Of a stretch of 64,000 nucleotides of DNA, positions 48,800 to 61,846 are shown piece after piece. The DNA comes from Salvelinus alpinus. Taxonomy: Eukaryota > Chordata > Actinopteri > Salmoniformes > Salmonidae. Each line of letters opens with the position of its first letter. Position 1 is the first letter of the stretch. The notes below the pieces were generated by a model. The model searched no databases. It was given only the letters and a program-made list of their open reading frames with translations, and was not told the DNA's origin. Where the stretch lies: the NCBI RefSeq assembly GCF_045679555.1, contig NC_092090.1, positions 25,878,038 to 25,942,037 on the forward strand. Direction: 5' to 3'. Made by a program: the position numbers and the translations under genes.

Positions 48800-49212
48800 A
48801 CAAACCTCTGGGACACTGTAGGGTCCACTCATTCAGAGTGGTCTTACTCTCTCATTTTTCAGAAAACAAGCTTGAAACAATTTCTAAAGACTGTTGACAT
48901 CTAGTGGAAGCCATAGGAAGTGCAATTTGAGTCCTAAGTCAATGGATACTGTAATGGCATTCAATAGAAAACTACAAATATAAAAAAATCCCACTACCTG
49001 GATGGATTTTTCTCAGGGTTTTGCCTGACAAATCAGTTCTGTTATACTCACAGACATTATTTTAACAGGTTTGGAAACTTTAGAGTGTTTTCTATCCAAA
49101 TCCACCAATTACATGCATATCCTAGCTTCTGGGCCTGAGTAGCAGGCAGTTTACTTTGGGCACGCTTTTCATACGGAAGTAAAAATAAGGGCCCCCTACT
49201 CTAGTGAAGTTA
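48800..49212. mobile_element. Unclassified salmonid repeat within the LINE 5' region
   Basis: 'TGTTGACATCTAGTGGAAGC' and 'TTTGCCTGACAAATCAGTTC' belong to a dispersed non-coding salmonid repeat unlike the LINE on either side. It ends near 'GGGCCCCCTACTCTAG'. Boundaries are approximate. Confidence 0.5.
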
Positions 49213-49396
49213 ATGTTACTACTTAGCTTCGGCTGGTGGAGGTCCTGATGAACCACGTCCAGATAAAGCGTCCGGAGTGAAAAAGTTGAATGATAAAAAG
49301 TTGAGCGAGGGAAAAACAAAAAATATAAACGAAATTAAAAAGAAAAAAACGTAAACTTGTCAGGTAGCAAAGTAAGGTTAGTTGTGACCAGAAATT

Positions 49397-50620
49397 ACGT
49401 GTAGAGAGAGGAGGCTGGGTAGTTATAGTGTAGAGAAAGGAGGCTGGGTAGTTCTCGTGTAGAGGAGGCTGGGTAGTTGTAGTGTAGAGAGAGGAGGCTG
49501 GGTAGTTCTAGTGTAGAGGAGGCTGGGAAGTTGTAGTGTAGAGAGAGGAGGCTGGGTAGTTCTCGTGTAGAGGAGGCTGGGTAGTTGTAGTGTAGAGAGA
49601 GGAGGCTGGGTAGTTCTAGTGTAGAGGAGGCTGGGAAGTTGTAGTGTAGAGAGAGGAGGCTGGGTAGTTCTCGTGTAGAGGAGGCTGGGTAGTTGTAGTG
49701 TAGAGAGAGGAGGCTGGGTAGTTCTAGTGTAGAGGAGGCTGAGTAGTTGTAGTGTAGAGAGAGGAGGCTGGGTAGTTATAGTGTAGAGAGAGGAGGCTGG
49801 GTAGTTATAGTGTAGAGAGAGGAGGCTGGGTAGTTATAATGTAGAGTGAGGAGGCTGGGTAGTTGTAGTGTAGAGAGAGAAGGCTGGGTAGTTATAGTGT
49901 AGAGAGAGGAAGCTGGGTAGTTATAGTGTCGAGGACGCTTGGTAGTTGTAGTGTAGAGTGAGGAGGCTGGGAAATTGTAGTGTAGAGAGAGGAGGCTGGG
50001 TAGTTATAGTATAGAGTGAGGAAGCTGGGTAGTTATAGTGTTGAGGAGGCTTGGTAGTTGTAGTGTAGAGAGAGGAGGCTGGGTAGTTATAGTGTAGAGT
50101 GAGGAGGCTGGGTAGTTGTAGTGTAGAGGATGCTGGGTAGTTTTAGTGTAGAGTGAGGAGGCTGGGTAGTTATAGTGTAGAGTGAGGAGGCTGGGTAGTT
50201 ATAGTGTAGAGAGAGGAGGCTTGGTAGTTGTAGTGTAGAGAGAGGGGGCTGGGTAGTTATCGTGTAGAGAGAGGAGGCTGGGTAGTTGTAGTGTAGAGAG
50301 AGGAGGCTGGGTAGTTGTAGTGTAGAGAGAGGAGGCTGGGTAGTTATGTTTAGAGGAGGCTGGTTATTAATAGTATAGAGGAGGCTGGGTAGTTGTAGTG
50401 TAGAGGAGGCTGGGTAGTTATAGTATAGAGGAGGCTGGATAGTTATAGTGTAGAGGAGGCTGGATAGTTATAGTATAGAGAGTGGAGGCTGGGTAGTTAT
50501 AGTGTAGAAGAGACTGGGTAGTTATAGTATAGAGAAGGCTTGGGAGTTGTAGTGTAGAGGAGGCTGGATAGTTATAGTATAGAGAGAGGAGGCTTGGTAG
50601 TTATTGTGTAGAGGAGGCTG
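49397..50620. repeat. 28-31-bp minisatellite, right part
   Basis: Continuation of the array at 37546-42787 beyond the LINE insertion. Units again read 'GAGGCTGGGTAGTTATAGTG' with 'TAGAGAGAG'. Many are shortened to about 22 bp ('AGTGTAGAGGAGGCTGGGTA'). Confidence 0.95.
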
Positions 50621-53600
50621 GGTGGGAACAGCAGGAGACATATCAAGGCTGTAGTAATACAGTAGTGTAGAGGAGGCTGGGTGAGAACAGCAGGAGACAT
50701 ATCAAGGCTGTAGTAATACAGTAGTGTGGAGGAGGCTGGGTGAGAACAGCAGGAGACATATCAAGGCTGTAGTAATACAGTAGTGTAGAGGAGGCTGGGT
50801 GTGAACAGCAGGAGACATATCAAGGCTGTAGTAATACAGTAGTGTGGAGGAGGCTGGGTGTGAACAGCAGGAGACATATCAAGGCTGTAGTAATACAGTA
50901 GTGTAGAGGAGGCTGGGTGAGAACAGCAGGAGACATATCAAGGCTGTAGTAATACAGTAGTGTAGAGGAGGCTGGGTGAGAACAGCAGGAGACATATCAA
51001 GGCTGTAGTAATACAGTAGTGTAGAGGAGGCTGGGTGGGAACAGCAGGAGACATATCAAGGCTGTAGTAATACAGTAGTGTGGAGGAGGCTGGGTGAGAA
51101 CAGCAGGAGACATATCAAGGCTGTAGTAATACAGTAGTGTAGAGGAGGCTGGGTGTGAACAGCAGGAGACATATCAAGGCTGTAGTAATACAGTAGTGTG
51201 GAGGAGGCTGGGTGAGAACAGCAGGAGACATATCAAGGCTGTAGTAATACAGTAGTGTGGAGGAGGCTGGGTGAGAACAGCAGGAGACATATCAAGGCTG
51301 TAGTAATACAGTAGTGTAGAGGAGGCTGGGTGTGAACAGCAGGAGACATATCAAGGCTGTAGTAATACAGTAGTGTAGAGGAGGCTGGGTGAGAACAGCA
51401 GGAGACATATCAAGGCTGTAGTAATACAGTAGTGTTGAGGAGGCTGGGTGAGAACAGCAGGAGACATATCAAGGCTGTAGTAATACAGTAGTGTAGAGGA
51501 GGCTGGGTGAGAACAGCAGGAGACATATCAAGGCTGTAGTAATACAGTAGTGTGGAGGAGGCTGGGTGAGAACAGCAGGAGACATATCAAGGCTGTAGTA
51601 ATACAGTAGTGTAGAGGAGGCTGGGTGTGAACAGCAGGAGACATATCAAGGCTGTAGTAATACAGTAGTGTAGAGGAGGCTGGGTGTGAACAGCAGGAGA
51701 CATATCAAGGCTGTAGTAATACAGTAGTGTGGAGGAGGCTGGGTGAGAACAGCAGGAGACATATCAAGGCTGTAGTAATACAGTAGTGTAGAGGAGGCTG
51801 GGTGAGAACAGCAGGAGACATATCAAGGCTGTAGTAATACAGTAGTGTGGAGGAGGCTGGGTGAGAACAGCAGGAGACATATCAAGGCTGTAGTAATACA
51901 GTAGTGTAGAGGAGGCTGGGTGTGAACAGCAGGAGACATATCAAGGCTGTAGTAATACAGTAGTGTAGAGGAGGCTGGGTGTGAACAGCAGGAGACATAT
52001 CAAGGCTGTAGTAATACAGTAGTGTAGAGGAGACATATCAAGGCTGTAGTAATACAGTAGTGTAGAGGAGACATATCAAGGCTGTAGTAATACAGTAGTG
52101 TAGAGGAGGCTGGGTGAGAACAGCAGGAGACATATCAAGGCTGTAGTAATACAGTAGTGTAGAGGAGGCTGGGTGAGAACAGCAGGAGACATATCAAGGC
52201 TGTAGTAATACAGTAGTGTAGAGGAGGCTGGGTGTGAACAGCAGGAGACATATCAAGGCTGTAGTAATACAGTAGTGTAGAGGAGAGCATATCAAGGCTG
52301 TAGTAATACGGTAGTGTGGAGGAGGCTGGGTGAGAACAGCAGGAGACATATCAAGGCTGTAGTAATACAGTAGTGTAGAGGAGGCTGGGTGAGAACAGCA
52401 GGAGACATATCAAGGCTGTAGTAATACAGTAGTGTTGAGGAGGCTGGGTGAGAACAGCAGGAGACATATCAAGGCTGTAGTAATACAGTAGTGTAGAGGA
52501 GGCTGGGTTAGAACAGCAGGAGACATATCAAGGCTGTAGTAATACAGTAGTGTAGAGGAGGCTGGGTGAGAACAGCAGGAGACATATCAAGGCTGTAGTA
52601 ATACAGTAGTGTTGAGGAGGCTGGGTGAGAACAGCAGGAGACATATCAAGGCTGTAGTAATACAGTAGTGTAGAGGAGGCTGGGTGTGAACAGCAGGAGA
52701 CATATCAAGGCTGTAGTAATACAGTAGTGTAGAGGAGGCTGGGTGTGAACAGCAGGAGACATATCAAGGCTGTAGTAATACAGTAGTGTAGAGGAGGCTG
52801 GGTGTGAACAGCAGGAGACATATCAAGGCTGTAGTAATACAGTAGTGTGGAGGAGGCTGGGTGTGAACAGCAGGAGACATATCAAGGCTGTAGTAATACA
52901 GTAGTGTAGAGGAGGCTGGGTGAGAACAGCAGGAGACATATCAAGGCTGTAGTAATACAGTAGTGTAGAGGAGGCTGGGTGAGAACAGCAGGAGACATAT
53001 CAAGGCTGTAGTAATACAGTAGTGTAGAGGAGGCTGGGTGAGAACAGCAGGAGACATATCAAGGCTGTAGTAATACAGTAGTGTGGAGGAGGCTGGGTGT
53101 GAACAGCAGGAGACATATCAAGGCTGTAGTAATACAGTAGTGTAGAGGAGGCTGGGTGAGAACAGCAGGAGACATATCAAGGCTAGTGGCTAGAGGAGGC
53201 TGGGTGAGAACAGCAGGAGACATATCAAGGCTGTAGTAATACAGTAGTGTGGAGGAGGCTGGGTGTGAACAGCAGGAGACATATCAAGGCTGTAGTAATA
53301 CAGTAGTGTGGAGGAGGCTGGGTGTGAACAGCAGGAGACATATCAAGGCTGTAGTAATACAGTAGTGTGGAGGAGGCTGGGTGTGAACAGCAGGAGACAT
53401 ATCAAGGCTGTAGTAATACAGTAGTGTAGAGGAGGCTGGGTGTGAACAGCAGGAGACATATCAAGGCTAGTGGCTAGAGGAGGCTGGGTGAGAACAGCAG
53501 GAGACATATCAAGGCTGTAGTAATACAGTAGTGTGGAGGAGGCTGGGTGTGAACAGCAGGAGACATATCAAGGCTGTAGTAATACAGTAGTGTGGAGGAG

Positions 53601-56600
53601 GCTGGGTGTGAACAGCAGGAGACATATCAAGGCTGTAGTAATACAGTAGCGTAGAGGAGGCTGGGTGAGAACAGCAGGAGACATATCAAGGCTGTAGTAA
53701 TACAGTAGTGTGGAGGAGGCTGGGTGTGAACAGCAGGAGACATATCAAGGCTGTAGTAATACAGTAGTGTGGAGGAGGCTGGGTGTGAACAGCAGGAGAC
53801 ATATCAAGGCTGTAGTAATACAGTAGTGTGGAGGAGGCTGGGTGTGAACAGCAGGAGACATATCAAGGCTGTAGTAATACAGTAGTGTAGAGGAGGCTGG
53901 GTGAGAACAGCAGGAGACATATCAAGGCTGTAGTAATACAGTAGTGTGGAGGAGGCTGGGTGAGAACAGCAGGAGACATATCAAGGCTGTAGTAATACAG
54001 TAGTGTAGAGGAGGCTGGGTGTGAACAGCAGGAGACATATCAAGGCTGTAGTAATACAGTAGTGTGGAGGAGGCTGGGTGAGAACAGCAGGAGACATATC
54101 AAGGCTGTAGTAATACAGTAGTGTAGAGGAGGCTGGGTGTGAACAGCAGGAGACATATCAAGGCTGTAGTAATACAGTAGTGTAGAGGAGGCTGGGTGTG
54201 AACAGCAGGAGACATATCAAGGCTGTAGTAATACAGTAGTGTAGAGGAGGCTGGGTGAGAACAGCAGGAGACATATCAAGGCTGTAGTAATACAGTAGTG
54301 TAGAGGAGACATATCAAGGCTGTAGTAATACAGTAGTGTAGAGGAGGCTGGGTGAGAACAGCAGGAGACATATCAAGGCTGTAGTAATACAGTAGTGTAG
54401 AGGAGGCTGGGTGAGAACAGCAGGAGACATATCAAGGCTGTAGTAATACAGTAGTGTAGAGGAGGCTGGGTGAGAACAGCAGGAGACATATCAAGGCTGT
54501 AGTAATACAGTAGTGTAGAGGAGGCTGGGTGAGAACAGCAGGAGACATATCAAGGCTGTAGTAATACAGTAGTGTAGAGGAGGCTGGGTGTGAACAGCAG
54601 GAGACATATCAAGGCTGTAGTAATACAGTAGTGTAGAGGAGGCTGGGTGTGAACAGCAGGAGACATATCAAGGCTGTAGTAATACAGTAGTGTGGAGGAG
54701 GCTGGGTGAGAACAGCAGGAGACATATCAAGGCTGTAGTAATACAGTAGTGTAGAGGAGGCTGGGTGTGAACAGCAGGAGACATATCAAGGCTGTAGTAA
54801 TACAGTAGTGTAGAGGAGGCTGGGTGAGAACAGCAGGAGACATATCAAGGCTGTAGTAATACAGTAGTGTAGAGGAGGCTGGGTGAGAACAGCAGGAGAC
54901 ATATCAAGGCTGTAGTAATACAGTAGTGTAGAGGAGGCTGGGTGAGAACAGCAGGAGACATATCAAGGCTGTAGTAATACAGTAGTGTAGAGGAGGCTGG
55001 GTGAGAACAGCAGGAGACATATCAAGGCTGTAGTAATACAGTAGTGTAGAGGAGGCTGGGTGAGAACGAGCAGGAGACATATCAAGGCTGTAGTAATACA
55101 GTAGTGTAGAGGAGGCTGGGTGAGAACAGCAGGAGACATATCAAGGCTGTAGTAATACAGTAGTGTAGAGGAGGCTGGGTGTGAACAGCAGGAGACATAT
55201 CAAGGCTGTAGTAATACAGTAGTGTAGAGGAGGCTGGGTGAGAACAGCAGGAGACATATCAAGGCTGTAGTAATACGGTAGTGTAGAGGAGGCTGGGTGA
55301 GAACAGCAGGAGACATATCACGGCTGTAGTAATACAGTAGTGTGGAGGAGGCTGGGTGTGAACAGCAGGAGACATATCAAGGCTGTAGTAATACAGTAGT
55401 GTAGAGGAGGCTGGGTGTGAACAGCAGGAGACATATCAAGGCTGTAGTAATACAGTAGTGTAGAGGAGGCTGGGTGAGAACAGCAGGAGACATATCAAGG
55501 CTGTAGTAATACGGTAGTGTAGAGGAGGCTGGGTGAGAACAGCAGGAGACATATCAAGGCTGTAGTAATACAGTAGTGTAGAGGAGGCTGGGTGTGAACA
55601 GCAGGAGACATATCAAGGCTGTAGTAATACAGTAGTGTAGAGGAGGCTGGGTGAGAACAGCAGGAGACATATCAAGGCTGTAGTAATACAGTAGTGTGGA
55701 GGAGGCTGGGTGAGAACAGCAGGAGACATATCAAGGCTGTAGTAATACAGTAGTGTAGAGGAGGCTGGGTGTGAACAGCAGGAGACATATCAAGGCTGTA
55801 GTAATACAGTAGTGTGGAGGAGGCTGGGTGAGAACAGCAGGAGACATATCAAGGCTGTAGTAATACAGTAGTGTAGAGGAGGCTGGGTGTGAACAGCAGG
55901 AGACATATCAAGGCTGTAGTAATACAGTAGTGTGGAGGAGGCTGGGTGAGAACAGCAGGAGACATATCAAGGCTGTAGTAATACAGTAGTGTAGAGGAGG
56001 CTGGGTGAGAACAGCAGGAGACATATCAAGGCTGTAGTAATACAGTAGTGTGGAGGAGGCTGGGTGTGAACAGCAGGAGACATATCAAGGCTGTAGTAAT
56101 ACAGTAGTGTGGAGGAGGCTGGGTGTGAACAGCAGGAGACATATCAAGGCTGTAGTAATACAGTAGTGTGGAGGAGGCTGGGTGTGAACAGCAGGAGACA
56201 TATCAAGGCTGTAGTAATACAGTAGTGTGGAGGAGGCTGGGTGTGAACAGCAGGAGACATATCAAGGCTGTAGTAATACAGTAGTGTGGAGGAGGCTGGG
56301 TGTGAACAGCAGGAGACATATCAAGGCTGTAGTAATACAGTAGTGTAGAGGAGGCTGGGTGTGAACAGCAGGAGACATATCAAGGCTGTAGTAATACAGT
56401 AGTGTGGAGGAGGCTGGGTGTGAACAGCAGGAGACATATCAAGGCTGTAGTAATACAGTAGTGTGGAGGAGGCTGGGTGAGAACAGCAGGAGACATATCA
56501 AGGCTGTAGTAATACAGTAGTGTAGAGGAGGCTGGGTGAGAACAGCAGGAGACATATCAAGGCTGTAGTAATACAGTAGTGTGGAGGAGGCTGGGTGAGA

Positions 56601-57248
56601 ACAGCAGGAGACATATCAAGGCTGTAGTAATACAGTAGTGTGGAGGAGGCTGGGTGAGAACAGCAGGAGACATATCAAGGCTGTAGTAATACAGTAGTGT
56701 AGAGGAGGCTGGGTGTGAACAGCAGGAGACATATCAAGGCTGTAGTAATACAGTAGTGTGGAGGAGGCTGGGTGAGAACAGCAGGAGACATATCAAGGCT
56801 GTAGTAATACAGTAGTGTAGAGGAGGCTGGGTGAGAACAGCAGGAGACATATCAAGGCTGTAGTAATACAGTAGTGTAGAGGAGGCTGGGTGAGAACAGC
56901 AGGACACATATCAAGGCTGTAGTAATACAGTAGTGTAGAGGAGGCTGGGTGTGAACAGCAGGAGACATATCAAGGCTGTAGTAATACAGTAGTGTGGAGG
57001 AGGCTGGGTGAGAACAGCAGGAGACATATCAAGGCTGTAGTAATACAGTAGTGTAGAGGAGGCTGGGTGTGAACAGCAGGAGACATATCAAGGCTGTAGT
57101 AATACAGTAGTGTGGAGGAGGCTGGGTGTGAACAGCAGGAGACATATCAAGGCTGTAGTAATACAGTAGTGTAGAGGAGACATATCAAGGCTGTAGTAAT
57201 ACAGTAGTGTAGAGGATACATATCAAGGCTGTAGTAATACAGTAGTGT
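50621..57248. repeat. 59-bp minisatellite, about 112 units
   Basis: Unit: 'GTGTAGAGGAGGCTGGGTGA' + 'GAACAGCAGGAGACATATCA' + 'AGGCTGTAGTAATACAGTA', 59 bp by direct count. The first 19 bases are those of the neighbouring short-unit array; the last 40 are new. Units are highly uniform and vary mainly at two sites (TAGAGG/TGGAGG and GTGAGAAC/GTGTGAAC). Short units that lack most of the first half occur at about 52023, 52064, 52283, 54301, 57174 and 57211. No frame stays open. Confidence 0.97.
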
Positions 57249-58733
<1,485 letters not shown>

Positions 58734-58847
58734 CCATCCCAAATGGCACCCTACTCTCTATAGAGTGCACTACTTTTGGCCCGGGCTCATAGGGCTCTGG
58801 TCAAAAGTAGTGGACTATTTAGACAATAGGGTGTCACTTGGGATGCA
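58734..58847. mobile_element. Palindromic MITE-like element (copy 5)
   Basis: 'CATCCCAAATGGCACCCTAC' pairs with the inverted 'ATAGGGTGTCACTTGGGATG'. The core reads 'ACTTTTGGCCCGGGCTCATA' and 'TCTGGTCAAAAGTAGTG'. Both termini are clear in this copy. Confidence 0.85.
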
Positions 58848-59035
58848 GACTCCATCCTCTGTCTGCTCTGAGGAGATGGTGTGATAGATCAACTGATGGT
58901 GTCGGGGTATTCAGCCAGGGTTAGTGAAGCTTTGCGCTGGTTAGATTGAAAAAGACTGTTTACCTGAGCGACTAGAGAAACAGTGGCGCTGGAGAGAAGA
59001 TGCTATTGTTTGTCATTTCAAAGAAAAGCTCTTTG
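58848..59035. other. Intergenic, no feature seen
   Basis: Short mixed stretch before the 58-bp array. Nothing recognised. Confidence 0.35.
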
Positions 59036-59189
59036 AATTAAAAACAACCAATTTAATGGGTTATCACTGTAAGTTCCTGACACAAGCCGACGCCTGTAAA
59101 AACAACCAACTTAATGTGTTATCACTGTAAGTTCCTGACACAAGGTGACGCCTGTAAAAACTACCATCTTAATGGGTTATCACTGTAAG

Positions 59190-59579
59190 TGTCAGAAGGT
59201 GGGTGTAGCTGGTGCATGAAGTCAGACGCAGGAGAGCAGAATGAGTGAGCAACGTACTTTACTCAAAATAAAGACACAAGGTAACAATAAACTTGACCAA
59301 CAATAAACGGTAATCAATTACGCACGGGTGAAAACAGCACCCGTCGAAAACCAGCCATAACGTACCGAATGAACATAGAAACAATCACCCACAAAAACAT
59401 GGGGGAAACAGAGGGTTAAATGAACATGTAATTGGGGAATGAAACCAGGTGTGTAGAAAACAAAGACAAAACAAATGAAAAATAAAAAGTGGATCAACGA
59501 TGGCTAGAAGACCGGTGACGTCGACCACCGAATGCCGCCCGAACAAGGAGAGGGACCGACTTCGGCGGAAGTCGTGACA
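59190..59579. mobile_element. 390-bp LTR-like element with 5-bp target duplication
   Basis: Inserted within a 58-bp unit after GTAAG (59185-59189); GTAAG is repeated directly after it (59580-59584). The ends are TGTCA and TGACA, a 5-bp inverted repeat with TG...CA. A 5-bp duplication with these ends is the mark of retroviral-type integration, so this is a small solo LTR or a terminal-repeat element without genes. The 69-codon minus frame (59385-59594) has no domain. Confidence 0.75.
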
Positions 59580-59622
59580 GTAAGTTCCTGACACAAGGCG
59601 ACACCTGTAAAAACAACCATCT

Positions 59623-61846
59623 CAAATCAAATCATATTTTATTTGTCACATACATATGGTTAGCAGATGTTAATGCGAGCGTAGCGAAATGCTTGTGCTT
59701 CTAGTTCCGACAATGCAGTAATATCCAACGAGTAATCTAACCTAACAATTTCACAACTACCTTATACACACAAGTGGAAAGGAATTAATAAGAATATGTA
59801 CATAAAAAAATATATGAATGAATGATGGTATAGAACGGCATAGGCAAGATGCAGTAGATGGTATAGAGTACAGTATATACATATGAGATGAGTAATGTAG
59901 GGTATGTAAACATTATGTGAAGTGGCATTGTTTAAAGTGGCTAGTGATACATTTATTACATCAATTTTTCCATTATTAAAGTGGCTGGAGTTGAGTCAGT
60001 ATGTTGGCAGCACCCACTCAATGTTAGTGATGGATGTTTAACAATCTGATGGCCTTGAGATCGAAGCAGGGTGAACAGGCAGTGGCTGGGGTGGTTGTTG
60101 ACCTTGATTATCTTTTTGGTCTTCCTGTGACAATGGGTGGTGTAGGTGTCCTGGAGGGCAGGTAGTTTGCCCCCGGTGATGCGTTATGCAGACCTCACTA
60201 CCCTCTGGAGAGCCTTACGGTTATGGGCGGTGCAGTTGGCGTACCAGGCGGTGATACAGCCCAACAGGATGCTCTCGATTGTGCATCTGTAAAAGGTTTT
60301 GAGTGTTTTTGGTGACAAGCCGAATATCTTCAGCCTCCTGAGGTTCTTCACCACGCTGTCTGTGTGGGTGGACCATTTCAGTTTGTCCGTGATGTGTACC
60401 CCGAGGAACTTAAAACTTTCTACCCTCCCCACTACTGTCTCGTCGATGTGGATAGGGGGGTGCTCACTCTGCTGTTTCCTGAAGTCCACGATTATCTCCT
60501 TTGTCAGGTTATTTTCCGGACACCACACTCCGAGGGCCCTCACCTCCTCCCTGTAGGCCGTCTCGTCGTTGTTGGTAATCAAACCTACCACTGTAGTGTC
60601 GTCTGCAAACTTGATGATTGAGTTGGAGGCGTGCATGGCCACGCAGTCGTGGGTGAACAGGGAGTACAGGAGAGGGCTGAGAAAGCACCCTTGTGGGGCC
60701 CCAGTGTTGAGGATCAGCGGGGTGGAGACGTTGTTACCTACCCTCACCACCTGGGGGCGGCCCGTCAGGAAGTCAAGGACCCAGTTGCACAGGGCGGGGT
60801 CGAGACCCAGGGTCTCGAGCTTGATGACGAGTTTGGAGGGCACTATGGTGTTAAATGCTGAGTTGTAGTTGATGAACAGCATTCTCACATAGGTATTCCT
60901 CTTGTCCAGATGGGATACGGCAGTGTGCAGTGTGATTGCGATCGCGTCATCTGTGAACCTATTGGGGCGGTAAGCAAATTGGAGTGGGACTAGGGTGTCA
61001 GGTAGGGTGGAGGTGATATGGTCCTTGACTAGTCTCTCAAAGCATTTCATGATGACGGATGTGAGTGCTATGGGGCGGTAGTCATTTAGCTCAGTTACCT
61101 TAGCTTTCTTGAGAACAGGAACAATGGTGGCCCTCTTGAAGCATGTGGGAACAGCAGACTGGGATAAGGATTGATTGAATGTGTCCGTAAACACACCAGC
61201 CAGCTGGTCTGCGCATGCTCTGAGGACGCGGCTGGGGATGCCGTCTGGGCCTGCACTATTGCGAGGGTTGACACGTTTAAATGTTTTACTCACGTCGGCT
61301 GCAGTGAAGGAGAGCCCACAGGTTTTGGTAGCGGGCCGTGCCAGTGGCACTGTATTGTCCTCAAAGTGAGCAAAGAAGTTGTTTTGGCTGTCTTGGAGCA
61401 AGACATCCTGGTATGCGACGGGGCTGGTTTTCCTTTTATAGTCCGTGATTGACTGTAGACCCTACCACATACCTTTCGTGTCTGAGCCGTTGAATTGCGA
61501 CTCTACTTTGTCTCTATACTGATGCGTAGCTTGTTTGATTGCCTTGCGGAGGGAATAGCTACACTGTTTGTATTCAGTCATGTTTCCGGTCACCTTGCTC
61601 TGATTAAAAGCAGTGGTTCGCGCTTTCAGTTTTGCATGAATGCTGCTATCAATCCACGGTTTCTGGTTTGGGAATGTTTTAATAGACGCTGTGGGTACAA
61701 CATCGCCGATGCACTTGCTAATAAACCCGCTCACCGAATCAGCGTATTCATCAATGTTGTTGTTCGACGCAGTGCGGAACATATCCCAGTCCACGTGGTC
61801 GAAGCAATCTTGAAGCGTGGAATCCGATTGGTCGGACCAGCATTGG
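59623..61846 (-). pseudogene. Rex1/CR1-like LINE, 5'-truncated, with long RT frame
   Basis: The 3' end at 59623 ('CAAATCAAATCATATTTTAT') matches the fragment at 24677. A 405-codon minus frame (61401-60184) is a reverse transcriptase: NSAGPDGIPSRVLRA, NDYRPIALTSVIMKCFERL, LQFAYRPNRFTDDAI, TGAPQGCFLSPLLYSLFTHD and the catalytic KFADDTTVVG. Small in-frame losses after 'CPENNL' and after 'SVVKN' relative to the group, and a stop at 'LQRVVRSA', make it defective. Upstream, minus 61794-61462 encodes part of the endonuclease-RT linker; the endonuclease is absent. Flanked by TCT on both sides of a 58-bp unit, at most a 3-bp duplication. Confidence 0.85.

Larger units (their letters stand above)
42788..49388 (-). 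pseudogene. L2-like LINE, long but broken, with nested insertions
   Basis: The 3' end (42788, 'ATCAAATCAAATG') and 3' UTR (to about 43980, including a 12-bp GGTCCTAGCGGT tandem at 43750-43828) match the copy at 7833. Upstream on the minus strand come the apurinic-type endonuclease (GLLNVRSLTSK and GLTETW near 48300, GDFNIHM near 47918, GLSDHHF near 47727), a linker, and a reverse transcriptase with [13 protein letters not shown] (near 45050) and YADDTQLY (near 44800). Frames break at least between 48059 and 47941, at 45420-46930 (LTR insertion), at 44929-44877 and between the C-terminal pieces. The 5' part after 48800 is disrupted by another repeat. L2-clade assignment is by motif style only. 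Confidence 0.85.

Noticed and set aside
50621..57248. CRISPR-like array appearance (many regular repeats)
   Set aside because: There are no unique spacers: the whole 59-bp period is repeated. The setting is a vertebrate genome with no cas genes.
60184..61401. A host gene encoding a reverse transcriptase-like protein
   Set aside because: The motifs and 3' tail match a LINE that also occurs at 24677 and 37296. The 5' part is truncated.
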